From Bifidobacterium breve (lineage in GTDB: Bacteria > Actinomycetota > Acidimicrobiia > IMCC26256 > PALSA-555): DNA of 18,211 nucleotides. The DNA lies in contig CAMDCC010000019.1 of assembly GCA_945889545.1 (NCBI GenBank), forward strand, positions 1 through 18,211. Reading direction: 5' to 3'. Made by a program: the position numbers and the translations under genes. Below, in pieces: positions 7,753 to 15,319 of this stretch (its first letter is position 1; every line of letters begins with the position of its first letter). The notes under the pieces are model-generated. The model made no database searches. It was not told the origin of the DNA and saw nothing but the letters and a program-made list of their open reading frames with translations.

Positions 7753-7845
7753 CACGAGCACGTCAGCGCGACCGTTGCCTCTTCGGCCGCGAACGCCGCG
7801 AGCATTCGGTCCACGACCGCCACAGTCGCGTCGGCGTCACCGCCC
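7752..7845 (-). pseudogene. C-terminal remnant of an unknown gene
   Basis: The minus-strand frame ending with TGA at 7754-7752 reads TVAVVDRMLAAFAAEEATV then ALTCS, a helix-like tail. It joins the SDR remnant through a TGATG overlap, which looks like two genes of a former operon. I do not recognise the family. Further upstream this frame becomes Arg/Pro-rich, and the opposite strand carries a different remnant, so a junction near 7845 is likely. Confidence 0.35.
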
Positions 7846-7988
7846 GTGGGCGTGCTCGGACTACCCGCACTCCGTCGGCACCGCGGGAGTCCAGGCCGCC
7901 TATGCCGCCGGGGACCCTTCGGGGATCGACGACCGAGCCGCCCCGTGCGCTGTTCCACGACAACATCGCCTTCCTGCTCCGACGCTGA
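7845..7988 (+). pseudogene. Amidohydrolase (PF04909-type) C-terminal remnant
   Basis: The plus strand reads CSDYPHSVGTAGVQAAYAAG then DPSGIDDRAA. After a one-base shift in the CCCC run at 7941-7944 it reads RALFHDNIAFLLRR and stops at 7986-7988. A SDYPHS motif (metal/catalytic Asp) about 40 residues before a final (A)LFHDNAxxLL helix is the normal ending of TIM-barrel amidohydrolase-2 proteins. Nothing upstream of 7845 in this frame resembles that fold. The single extra C and the missing N-terminus mark it as a relic. The family call is by motif only. Confidence 0.6.
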
Positions 7989-7994
7989 CGGGCC

Positions 7995-8029
7995 GGTACG
8001 GGTCGCATGTTTTCCATACGCCGCGTATG
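7995..8029. promoter_or_regulatory. Four-half-site operator, site 2, upstream of aminotransferase operon
   Basis: The element reads GGTACG, 3 nt, CGCATG, 5 nt, CATACG, 3 nt, CGTATG: the same 6-3-6-5-6-3-6 layout as at 737-771 and 15165-15199, with the first half-site weaker. TATGCT at 8026-8031 overlaps the last half-site and is a plausible -10 box for the GTG at 8058, so a bound protein would block transcription. It lies 28 bp before the start codon. Regulation by the TetR at 15320 is inferred. Confidence 0.72.
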
Positions 8030-8057
8030 CTCGGCGCACGCCGACTGGAGGGCATGA

Positions 8058-9803
8058 GTGACTGACACGCGAACCCCACTCGCTGTGCGCGACGCCGCGC
8101 ACCTCATCCATCCAGTGACCGCGCCGCGCGACATGGCGACCGAAGGCGCGCACGTGGTGGTCTCTGGCGACGGCTGCCATGTGATCGACGATCGCGGTCG
8201 GCGGATCATCGACGGGTTCGCCGGGCTCTGGTGCGTGGCAGTTGGTCACGGTCGCACCGAGATCCAGGATGCCGTGAACCAGCAGATGAAAGAGCTCGAA
8301 TACTTCACGACGTTCCACGGCCAGTCACATCCCAAGGCGATCGAGCTGGCCGAGAAGCTCGCCTCGATGTTCAACCCCGAGTACGGGCTGAACCACGTGA
8401 TGTTCTCGTCGGGCGGCTCCGAGGCGAACGAAACGAACATCAAGATCGCCCGCCTGTTCTCGACGCTCCAAGGCCAGGAGCGGCGCACCACGATCCTGGC
8501 GCGCAACCACGGGTACCACGGCCTCACCATCGCCACGATGACGGCGACCGGCATCCATCCCCTGCGCTGGGGCTTCGGCCCCGACTCACCGGGATTCGTG
8601 CACGGCCCGGCGCCATGGTGCTACCGCTGCGAGCTCGATGAGACCTACCCCGAGTGCAACATCGCGTGCGCGACCGCGCTCGACAAGATCATCGAGCGTG
8701 AAGGTCCCGAGACGGTCGCGGCGATCATCGCGGAACCGGTGATCGGCGCGGGCGGAATCATTCCCCCTCCCCCCGAGTACTTCCCGATGCTGCGCGAGAT
8801 CTGCGACCGCCATGGGATCCTCCTCATCATCGACGAGGTGGTCACCGGGTTCGGTCGCACCGGCACGATGTTCGGCCACGAGCACTGGGGCGGGATCCGC
8901 CCCGACATGGTCACGCTCGCCAAAGGCCTGACCAGCGGCTACCTGCCGCTCGGCGCATCGGTGATCTCCGCCCGCGTGTGGGACACGATCTCCGAGCGCC
9001 TGCCCGAGCACCGGCCGTTCAGCCACGGCTTCACGTACAGCGGGCATCCCGTGTGCTGCGCGGCTGCCCTTGCGAACATCGACATCATCGAAAAGGAAGA
9101 CCTCGCTGGCAATGCAGCCCGCGTCGGCGAGCACCTCATGACGCGCATGCGCGAGCTCGAGCGCTTCGACTCCGTCGGCGAGGTCCGCGGCATGGGCCTC
9201 ATGATCGGTGTCGACTTCGTGGCCGACCGAACGACGCAGCGCGGCTTCGCGATGCCACACACCGCGTGCGCCATGGTCGAGCAGGAGGCCTGGGAGCGTG
9301 GCCTCTACGCCCGCGCGATGGGTATGGAAGTGGTCGGCCTGGCGCCCCCGTTGGTGATCGACAACGCGCTCGCAGACGAAATGGTGGAGATCCTCGCCGA
9401 CTCGATCGAGGCGATGGAACGCGAGCTGATGCCGGCCGAGCGCGCCCGCACGGCCACTGCGGCAGCCGACCCCGTCGACTCGGCGCGCGACTTCTTCGAG
9501 CGTGTGCTGCCCAAGCGTCTCGCTTCGACCGACACGAAGGACCTCGACCTGACCGTCCAGTTCGCACTCACGGGCGACGGCGCCGGCATCTGGTTGCTCA
9601 CAGTGCGGCACGGCTCGTGCACGGTTGACGAGCTAGATGCTGAGTCGGCCGACGCGACGCTCACCTTGCGTTCGAGCACAAGCGACTATCTCCGAATCGC
9701 GAACGCCGCGCTGTCGGTCGTCGACGCGTTCAGCACCCAGCGCATGGCGATCGAAGGCGACATGAGCAGGGCTGCCGAACTCGCAACGTTGGGGCTCATG
9801 TGA
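8058..9803 (+). CDS. Class III aminotransferase with C-terminal SCP2 domain
   Basis: This is a PLP-dependent omega-aminotransferase fused to a lipid-binding-type domain, 581 aa against about 450 for the family. Residues 1-460 carry GLWCVAVGHGR (57-66), YFTTFHGQSHPKAIELAEK, the phosphate-binding SSGGSEANE (117-125), EPVIGAGG, the PLP-contacting D259 in IIDEVVTGFGR, and the Schiff-base lysine K289 in TLAKGLTSGY. Residues about 472-581 (RDFFERVLPKRL...TVQFALTGDGAG...SDYLRIANAALS) fit a sterol-carrier-protein-2 fold. Cysteines cluster at WCYRCELDETYPECNIAC (187-204). The start is GTG at 8058 with CTGGAGGG 5 nt upstream; the nearby ATG at 8054 hits a stop after three codons. The next gene starts at an overlapping GTGA. 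The amino donor is unknown. Confidence 0.93.
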   Translation: MTDTRTPLAVRDAAHLIHPVTAPRDMATEGAHVVVSGDGCHVIDDRGRRIIDGFAGLWCVAVGHGRTEIQDAVNQQMKELEYFTTFHGQSHPKAIELAEKLASMFNPEYGLNHVMFSSGGSEANETNIKIARLFSTLQGQERRTTILARNHGYHGLTIATMTATGIHPLRWGFGPDSPGFVHGPAPWCYRCELDETYPECNIACATALDKIIEREGPETVAAIIAEPVIGAGGIIPPPPEYFPMLREICDRHGILLIIDEVVTGFGRTGTMFGHEHWGGIRPDMVTLAKGLTSGYLPLGASVISARVWDTISERLPEHRPFSHGFTYSGHPVCCAAALANIDIIEKEDLAGNAARVGEHLMTRMRELERFDSVGEVRGMGLMIGVDFVADRTTQRGFAMPHTACAMVEQEAWERGLYARAMGMEVVGLAPPLVIDNALADEMVEILADSIEAMERELMPAERARTATAAADPVDSARDFFERVLPKRLASTDTKDLDLTVQFALTGDGAGIWLLTVRHGSCTVDELDAESADATLTLRSSTSDYLRIANAALSVVDAFSTQRMAIEGDMSRAAELATLGLM

Positions 9804-10720
9804 GCGCGACGATCGAGCGGTTCACGACCACGAGCGACCCCGACGTGGTGTGTGCGGCACTCGAGCTCGATGGTGCCGTCATCGTCGAAGGACTGCTCGA
9901 TCTCGACGTCGTCGACCGGGTCAACGACGAGCTCGGCGCGGCAATCGACAAGGCTGACCCGCACGAGGCGCTGTTCAATCCGATCATGCAGGCGTTCCAC
10001 GGTCCGTGCACGAAGCAGATCACCGGGGTACCGGGCCTGTCGCGCACCTTCGCGGTCGACGTGATGTGCAACCCGATGCTCCTGGCGATCTGCGACCGCA
10101 TCCTCTTGCCGTCGTGTGCTCGCTACCAGCTCAACCTCGGCCACTGGCTCCAGCGCGGGCCGGGCGCCGAAGAGCAATGGCTGCATCGCGACGAAGCGGT
10201 GTGGAGCGACGTGCCCCGCCCCCACCCCGAGCTCCAGCTCGCGTCGGTGATCGCCTTCGTGGACTTCACCCGCGAGAACGGCGCGACCAGAATCGTGCCC
10301 GGCAGCCACCGCTGGCCCGATCGGCAGCTCTCGCCAGCCGAGCAGATGTCGGGACCACAGCCCGACCCGGACCAGATCGCGTACGCCGAGATGCCCGCCG
10401 GATCGGCGGTGGTCTACTCCGGCGGCACGATCCACGGCGGTGGCGCCAACTCGACCAACATCCCCCGTCGCGGCGCGCACCTCTCCTACACGCTCGGCTG
10501 GTTGCGCACCGAGGAGAACAACTACCTCTCGACACCGCCCGAGCTCGCGGCCACGCTCCCGCGCCACGCACAGGAGGTGCTCGGCTACGCGCTCCACAAC
10601 AACATCGGCCGCGGCGGCGGCTACCTCGGCATGGTGCGCATGCAAGACCCGGTCGAGCTCCTAGCCCGTGGCGAGCTCGGCACATCGGGATCGGCGGAAC
10701 CGGGACTCGGGAGGTCGTGA
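9800..10720 (+). CDS. Phytanoyl-CoA dioxygenase (PhyH) family protein
   Basis: This is a non-haem Fe(II)/2-oxoglutarate-dependent oxygenase, 306 aa, normal for the family. The iron facial triad is visible: H129 and D131 in WLHRDEAVW and H212 in GGTIHGGG. A following Arg (R223/R224 in RRGAHLSYTLGW) fits the 2-oxoglutarate carboxylate site. The segment GATRIVPGSHRWPD (161-174) is characteristic. Members hydroxylate acyl-CoAs or a wide range of small molecules. The GTG at 9800 overlaps the aminotransferase stop by 4 bp, so it is translationally coupled and probably acts on the same pathway. The last 20 residues are low-complexity and not conserved-looking. Confidence 0.92.
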   Translation: MSATIERFTTTSDPDVVCAALELDGAVIVEGLLDLDVVDRVNDELGAAIDKADPHEALFNPIMQAFHGPCTKQITGVPGLSRTFAVDVMCNPMLLAICDRILLPSCARYQLNLGHWLQRGPGAEEQWLHRDEAVWSDVPRPHPELQLASVIAFVDFTRENGATRIVPGSHRWPDRQLSPAEQMSGPQPDPDQIAYAEMPAGSAVVYSGGTIHGGGANSTNIPRRGAHLSYTLGWLRTEENNYLSTPPELAATLPRHAQEVLGYALHNNIGRGGGYLGMVRMQDPVELLARGELGTSGSAEPGLGRS

Positions 10721-11532
10721 TGGCGGCACAGGCCGGAGTCAGCGATTGGACAGGGCGACGCGTGCTGGTGACGGGCGCGTCATCGGGGATCGGTGCCGCG
10801 CTCGCCCGCGACCTCGCGAGCCACGGGGCCACCGTCGGCATTTGCGCGCGGCGAACTGACCTCCTCCAACAGGTCCTCGCCGACTGTCGCCGCAGCGTCC
10901 CCGACTGCCGCGCCTGGACCATCGACCTCGCCGACCTCGGCAGGCTCGACGACTTCGTCGCCCGCGTCGAGGACACCCTCGGCCGCATCGATGTTCTCGT
11001 CAACAACGCCGCCCTCGCCCTCGCCGGCCCCGCGACCACTACACCCTGGGCCGACATCGAACAGCTCCTGCGCGTCGACTACCTGTCACCAGTGCGCCTC
11101 ACCCTCGCCGCGCTCCCTGCCATGCGCGCCCGCGGGTCGGGCCAGATCCTCACGCTCTCGTCGATGGCCGCCCGCATGTCGACCCCCGGCGAAGCCGCCT
11201 ACGCCGCACCCAAGGCCGCGCTCACCGCCTGGTTCGAGGCCCTCGCCGGCGAACTCTGGGACAGCGGCATCACCGTGCACCTCGTGTACCCCGCACTCAT
11301 CGACGTCCAGACCGACGCTGACGGCGACGACGCCCTGGCCGAGACGCCCAACGTCGCGACCAACATCCCCGCGCCGGTGTGCGCGCGGGCGATCCGCCGC
11401 CAGCTCGAACGCGGCGACCTCGAGTTGTACGTCCCCACCCCCGCCCGCGACGCCGTCGTCCAGCGAGCCCTCGACACTCGCGCCTCCGTCGAGCTCATGG
11501 CCAACTGGTACCGCGCCGGCTCACCCCACTGA
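10720..11532 (+). CDS. SDR family oxidoreductase (third SDR)
   Basis: This is a classical short-chain dehydrogenase of 270 aa. It has TGASSGIG at 18-25 (NAD(P) binding), NNAA at 95-98, catalytic Ser near 148 (LSSM) and YAAPK (Y161, K165). The basic ICARR after beta2 suggests NADP(H) preference. It resembles the two copies at the window ends in general plan but is clearly diverged, so it is not part of that duplication. The ATG at 10720 shares one base with the dioxygenase stop (TGATG), preceded by GGGAGG at about 10709-10714; GTG at 10717 is an alternative. It could oxidise the hydroxyl group installed by the PhyH enzyme; that order is inference. Confidence 0.93.
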   Translation: MAAQAGVSDWTGRRVLVTGASSGIGAALARDLASHGATVGICARRTDLLQQVLADCRRSVPDCRAWTIDLADLGRLDDFVARVEDTLGRIDVLVNNAALALAGPATTTPWADIEQLLRVDYLSPVRLTLAALPAMRARGSGQILTLSSMAARMSTPGEAAYAAPKAALTAWFEALAGELWDSGITVHLVYPALIDVQTDADGDDALAETPNVATNIPAPVCARAIRRQLERGDLELYVPTPARDAVVQRALDTRASVELMANWYRAGSPH

Positions 11533-11557
11533 GCATCAACGAACCGGAGGCCACTTC

Positions 11558-13300
11558 GTGCACGACGTCGTGATTCGCAACGGAACCGTGGTCGATGGCT
11601 CCGGAGCGCCCGCTCGCGTCGGCGACGTCGCCGTCGACGACGGGCGCGTCAGCCTCGTCGGGGAGGTCGCCGACGACGGCCGCGAAGAGATCGACGCCGC
11701 CGGACTCGTGGTCACGCCCGGGTTCGTCGACGTGCACACGCACTACGACGGACAGGTCACCTGGGATCCGTTGCTCACCCCGTCGATCTGGCACGGTGTC
11801 ACCACCGTCGTGTTCGGCAACTGCGGAGTCGGCTTCGCCCCCGCGTCCCCTGACCGTCATGAGTGGCTCATCGGCCTCATGGAGGGAGTAGAGGGCATTC
11901 CCGGCGCGGCGCTGCGCGAAGGGATCTCCTGGAGCTGGGAGACCACCGCGGAGTATCTCGACGCAATCGATCGATCAGCGCTCGCAGTCAACGTCGCGGC
12001 GCAGATCCCCCACGGCGCCGTACGCGCGTACGTGATGAACGAGCGGGGCGCGGCCAACGAGCCCGCGACCGCGACCGACATCACACACATGGCAAAGATC
12101 GTTGAGGCCGGGGTCACCGCGGGCGCGGTCGGGCTCTCGGTGAACCGCCTCGAGCGCCACATGGCCGCCGATGGGCGCCCCGTCCCGGGAACCTTCGCCG
12201 GCCTCGACGAGCTGTTCGCGCTCGCGCACGCGACTGCGGCGGGCTCACCTCACGCGGTCTTCGCCACGATCTTCCCGATCGCCTCATCCCGCGACCGCAC
12301 CGCATGGGATCACGAGATCGACTGGATCAGCCGGCTGTCCCGCGACACCGGCCTCGGCGCCACCTTCCCGTTCGGCACCTCGACCGGGGACGACGAGTGG
12401 CGCGACCGGCTGGCCCGCATCGAACGCGAGAACGCCGCCGGCGCCCGACTCGCACCACAAGTCGGTGCATTCCCCCAGGGGCTGCTGTGCGGACTCCGGA
12501 CCCTGCACCCCTTCATGGGTCGGCCCTCATACCAGGCACTTCGACGACTCCCCATCGAAGAGCGAGCCCGGCGCATGCGCGACCCCGCCACCAAGACCGC
12601 AATCCTCGCCGAGCACACCTCACCCGACGCGACCAGCCTCGCTGTGTACATGCTGTCCCAGCCCGATGCGGTGTTCCCGACGGGGCTGATCCCGGACCGG
12701 GAACCTGATCCCACTGCCAGCCTCGCTGCGCAGGCCACGGCGACCCGACGCGCGCCTGAAGACGTGCTCTATGACTGGACGATCGCGGACGACGGCGGCG
12801 CGTTGGTCCAGTTCTTCTTGACCGGCTATCCGGGCTCACTCGACGCGAACCTCGAGCTCATGACCCATCCGATGAGCGTCCTCGGCTTGGGCGACGGTGG
12901 GGCACATGTCGATGTGATCTGCGACGCGAGCTATCCGAGCTTCCTGCTCTCGTACTGGGCTCGGGACCGGGCCCGGGCCACCATGCCGCTCGAGACCGCG
13001 ATCCGACTGCTGACCAGCCGGCCCGCCGACGTGTACGGCCTGCACGATCGTGGGTTGCTCGCCCCCGGGTACCGGGCCGATCTCAACCTGCTCGATCTCG
13101 ACGTGATCGCCCCGCAACCCGTGGAGGTGATCCGCGACCTGCCGACGGGCGCGAAACGCATCGTCCAACGCGCCACCGGGTTCGTCGCGACCCTGGTCGG
13201 CGGAACCGTCGTCCAACGCGACGGCGACGACACCGGCGCGCGGCCCGGCCGGGTCGTCCGCAGTCGCCCCGCAGACCCCGCACCGAACCCGCGCCGATAG
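11558..13300 (+). CDS. N-acyl-D-amino-acid deacylase-like amidohydrolase
   Basis: This is a metal-dependent amidohydrolase of the D-aminoacylase/dihydroorotase-like group, 580 aa, somewhat longer than the typical 480-560. Residues 1-15 form the beta-sandwich start (VVIRNGTVVDGSG). FVDVHTHYDGQ carries the metal pair H60 and H62. FGNCGVGFAP carries C89, equivalent to the metal-binding cysteine of D-aminoacylases. GLGDGGAHVD, in the C-terminal third, supplies the catalytic Asp. The end (RADLNLLDLDVI) returns to the sandwich domain. The family removes acyl groups from D-amino acids and related amides. The GTG at 11558 has GGAGG 7 nt upstream. It starts 25 bp after the SDR stop, in the same operon. 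Related proteins have varied substrates, so the reaction is tentative. Confidence 0.9.
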   Translation: MHDVVIRNGTVVDGSGAPARVGDVAVDDGRVSLVGEVADDGREEIDAAGLVVTPGFVDVHTHYDGQVTWDPLLTPSIWHGVTTVVFGNCGVGFAPASPDRHEWLIGLMEGVEGIPGAALREGISWSWETTAEYLDAIDRSALAVNVAAQIPHGAVRAYVMNERGAANEPATATDITHMAKIVEAGVTAGAVGLSVNRLERHMAADGRPVPGTFAGLDELFALAHATAAGSPHAVFATIFPIASSRDRTAWDHEIDWISRLSRDTGLGATFPFGTSTGDDEWRDRLARIERENAAGARLAPQVGAFPQGLLCGLRTLHPFMGRPSYQALRRLPIEERARRMRDPATKTAILAEHTSPDATSLAVYMLSQPDAVFPTGLIPDREPDPTASLAAQATATRRAPEDVLYDWTIADDGGALVQFFLTGYPGSLDANLELMTHPMSVLGLGDGGAHVDVICDASYPSFLLSYWARDRARATMPLETAIRLLTSRPADVYGLHDRGLLAPGYRADLNLLDLDVIAPQPVEVIRDLPTGAKRIVQRATGFVATLVGGTVVQRDGDDTGARPGRVVRSRPADPAPNPRR

Positions 13301-13381
13301 CCGTCACGTGGCGCGTTCGCGGTCGCGCAGCACCGATACCGGCGGCGCATTGGTAGGTTCCCGCGACTGGATGGAGGCGCA

Positions 13382-14327
13382 GTGGATCTTGGCCATGACC
13401 TGACCCAAGCGATGGCCTACGCGGCCGATTATGCCGGTGAGCTGAGCTTCGGCCGTCGCCGCTACACCCGCGACCTCACCGGCGTCGACATCGCCGTCGT
13501 CGGCATCCCCTTCGATGCCGGCACGGTGAACCGCCCGGGGGCGCGCTTCGGGCCCCGAGCCATCCGGGAGCAGACCACACTCGTGGGCTGTTACCCGTGG
13601 GCGATCTACCCGTGGGACTTCAACGTCTTCGAGCGCTGCGAAGTCATCGACTACAGCGACATCGCCACCGTCGCCGGCTACCCCGATCGCATGGTCGAGG
13701 CCGTGCGCACCGAGATGTGCAGGATCCTCGACGCGGGCGTGTCGGTCCTCTCCATCGGGGGCGATCACATGGTCGCCTACCCCCTACTCCAGGCCCATGC
13801 CGCGACGCACGGCCCGCTCTCGCTGATCCACTTCGACGCCCACTCCGACACCTGGGGGATGGGCGACGACCTCAACCACGGCACGTGGGGCTACCTCGCC
13901 GCACGCGAGGGGTGGGTCGACCCGGAACGCTCCGTCCAGATCGGCATGCGGTCCCCCAACCCCGAGACGCTCGGCTTCACCGTCATCGAGGCCAACCCGT
14001 TGCTCACAGCACCCATGGACGCCACCGTCCAGCAGATCCGCGACGTGGTCGGGGACGGTCCCGCGTACCTCACGTTCGACATCGACTTCCTGGACCCAGC
14101 GTTCGCGCCCGGCACCGGAACCCCGGTGTGGCGGCCCAACGACCCATCAGGCCCGCGCGCTCCTGCACGCACTCGCCGGCGTGAACATTGTCGGCGCCGA
14201 CCTCGTGGAGGTCGCGCCGCCGTACGACCCTGCAGGAATCACGGCGCTCGCTGGCGCAACGTTGGCCTACGACATGCTCTCCTTGCTTGGGTCGCACGTG
14301 GTATCCGCTGAGGCTGGGCGCGCTTGA
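13382..14327 (+). pseudogene. Agmatinase-like ureohydrolase with -2 frameshift
   Basis: This belongs to the arginase/agmatinase family, Mn-dependent hydrolases of guanidino compounds. The frame from GTG 13382 shows all metal ligands: GGDH (H129), DAHSD (D152, H154, D156) and DIDFLDP (D233, D235), followed by FAPGTGTPV (249). Then the frame goes wrong and would end at 14311 with an Arg-rich tail. In another frame from 14127 the normal ending reads CGGPTTHQARALLHAL, VGADLVEVAPPYDPAG and AYDMLSLLG, stopping at 14325-14327. Losing one TG from a GTGTGTGG run near 14126-14131 explains it. The lost segment includes the conserved Glu of DLVEVAPPYD. Corrected length is about 315 aa, normal for the family. 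It may be a real mutation or a sequencing error. Ribosome-binding site GGAGG at 13373-13377. Confidence 0.9.
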
Positions 14328-14342
14328 CGACTCCCGAAGAGC

Positions 14343-14359
14343 GCGGCGGCACCCGCCGC
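14343..14359. terminator. GC hairpin between convergent genes
   Basis: GCGGCGG (14343-14349) pairs with CCGCCGC (14353-14359) around a 3-nt loop. It sits in the 32-bp gap between the ureohydrolase stop and the SDR copy B stop, touching the latter. The stem is strong but no T-run is visible in either direction, so termination would be GC-hairpin-only or Rho-assisted. Confidence 0.5.
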
Positions 14360-15130
14360 TCAGGTTCCCAACATTTGGATCGACTGCGCGAAGTAGTCCT
14401 CGATGTTGTCGGTCTTGTAGAGCGCGACCGATTTCATGTCCGGGAGGTAGTGCTCGAAGACGTCGCTGTCGATCGCGTCGGCGATGCCCGTAGCCACCTC
14501 GACCGCCGGGACCCTGGGTCCCTCGTACGCGGACGCCTCGGCGCCGGGGCGGTCCCAGATCTCGGTGTCAACCGCGCCCGGGATGATCAGCTTGACCTGG
14601 AGGGGGGTGTTCCAGAGATCCAGCGCAAGGGACTCGCTCCACCCGCACAATGCGAACTTGCTGGAGCAGTAGGCAGCTTCGCGCAGGATGCCGAGCCGGC
14701 CTCCGAGGCTCGAGACGTTCACGATCGTGCCGGCGGCGCGTTCGAGCATCCGAGGGAGGAGTGCAAGGGTCAGACGGACGGGCGCCTGGAAGTTGACCTG
14801 CATGACTCGCTCAACCTCACCGGGATCGAGACGGGTCACGTGACGCACTCCGGGGATCGCCGCGTTGTTCACGAGCACGTCGACATGCCCGAATGCGGAC
14901 CAAGCCGCGTCGGCAACGCGTGCTGCCGCCGACGGATCGGCAAGATCCTCGACGAAGTACCTCGAGCCGGGCGCGTCCGTTTGGCACTCGGCGAGCACCT
15001 CGGCCAGCCGATCCTGACGACGCGCGACGAGACCCACGGTGATGCCCCGGCTCGCGAGCTCCCGCGCGAGCGCGGCCCCGATGCCTGACGATGCACCCGT
15101 GATCAACGCCGTACGCCGTACCTCAACCAC
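14360..15130 (-). CDS. SDR family oxidoreductase, copy B
   Basis: This is a complete 256-aa short-chain dehydrogenase. It has TGASSGIG (11-18), NNAA (88-91), S141, Y154 and K158. The start is GTG at 15130, the same alignment position as the ATG of copy A at 705, with a GGGGGG ribosome-binding site about 6 nt upstream. About 92% of residues match copy A over the shared 235, with changes clustered in the first 60 residues and around 194-206. Its promoter lies in the operator at 15165-15199, where the minus strand carries TATAAT (15188-15183). It is divergent from tetR and the ligase/dehydrogenase operon, a common arrangement for local regulation. Substrate unknown. Confidence 0.95.
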   Translation of the reverse strand: MVEVRRTALITGASSGIGAALARELASRGITVGLVARRQDRLAEVLAECQTDAPGSRYFVEDLADPSAAARVADAAWSAFGHVDVLVNNAAIPGVRHVTRLDPGEVERVMQVNFQAPVRLTLALLPRMLERAAGTIVNVSSLGGRLGILREAAYCSSKFALCGWSESLALDLWNTPLQVKLIIPGAVDTEIWDRPGAEASAYEGPRVPAVEVATGIADAIDSDVFEHYLPDMKSVALYKTDNIEDYFAQSIQMLGT

Positions 15131-15199
15131 CGGAAACCCCCCGTTTCGCCACCTGCTCCACCGACATGCGCTACGTATGTTAATTATACGACTCGCATG
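14426..15199. repeat. Long direct repeat, copy B (SDR plus operator)
   Basis: This is the partner of bases 1-771, in the same orientation. 14426-15130 aligns gap-free with 1-705, and the operators align at 15165-15199. In copy B the following regulator is intact, while in copy A it is truncated. The operator-to-ATG distance is 121 bp here and 71 bp in copy A; the 48-bp tandem repeat at 15213-15260 accounts for most of the difference. Confidence 0.88.
15165..15199. promoter_or_regulatory. Four-half-site operator, site 3, between SDR B and tetR
   Basis: The element reads CATGCG, 3 nt, CGTATG, 5 nt, TATACG, 3 nt, CGCATG. On the minus strand the half-site TATACG overlaps TATAAT, a consensus -10 for the SDR. 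On the plus strand TATGTT (15176-15181) is a possible -10 toward tetR. The site starts 35 bp upstream of the SDR start codon. Binding here by the adjacent TetR would give autoregulation and SDR repression; this is inferred from layout. Confidence 0.8.
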
Positions 15200-15212
15200 A
15201 CACTGGGGAGCG

Positions 15213-15260
15213 CCTCCGCCCTGGGGAACCTCCGCCCTGGGGAACCTCCGCCCTGGGGAA
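15213..15260. repeat. Three perfect 16-bp tandem repeats in the tetR leader
   Basis: The unit CCTCCGCCCTGGGGAA occurs three times head-to-tail (15213-15228, 15229-15244, 15245-15260), preceded by a partial copy (CTGGGGA) at about 15203. It lies between the operator and the tetR start and is absent from copy A. There are no spacers, so it is not a CRISPR array. It may be slippage-generated. Confidence 0.93.
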
Positions 15261-15302
15261 CAGGGTCGCGCCCTTCAGGGCAGCCCGATCCAACGCCGAA
15301 GG

Positions 15303-15308
15303 TATATT
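15303..15308 (+). promoter_or_regulatory. Putative -10 box of tetR
   Basis: TATATT lies 11 nt before the ATG at 15320, as in the broken copy. The implied transcript would start about 5 nt before the ATG and lacks a ribosome-binding site, so translation may be near-leaderless, which is common in actinobacteria. No good -35 hexamer is evident. Confidence 0.4.
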
Positions 15309-15319
15309 CACTGTTCTAT

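Noticed and set aside
10793..11557. Long extension of the amidohydrolase frame across the SDR gene
   Set aside because: The extension is Pro/Ser/Arg-rich, overlaps an intact SDR, and the family start motif begins at the GTG with a good ribosome-binding site at 11558.
15213..15260. Possible CRISPR-like repeat
   Set aside because: The units abut directly with no spacers and are only 16 bp, and no cas genes are present.
15197..15319. Longer tetR start at ATG 15197 adding 41 residues
   Set aside because: The extension translates the operator edge and the tandem repeats, and only the part from 15320 is conserved with the duplicate at 842.
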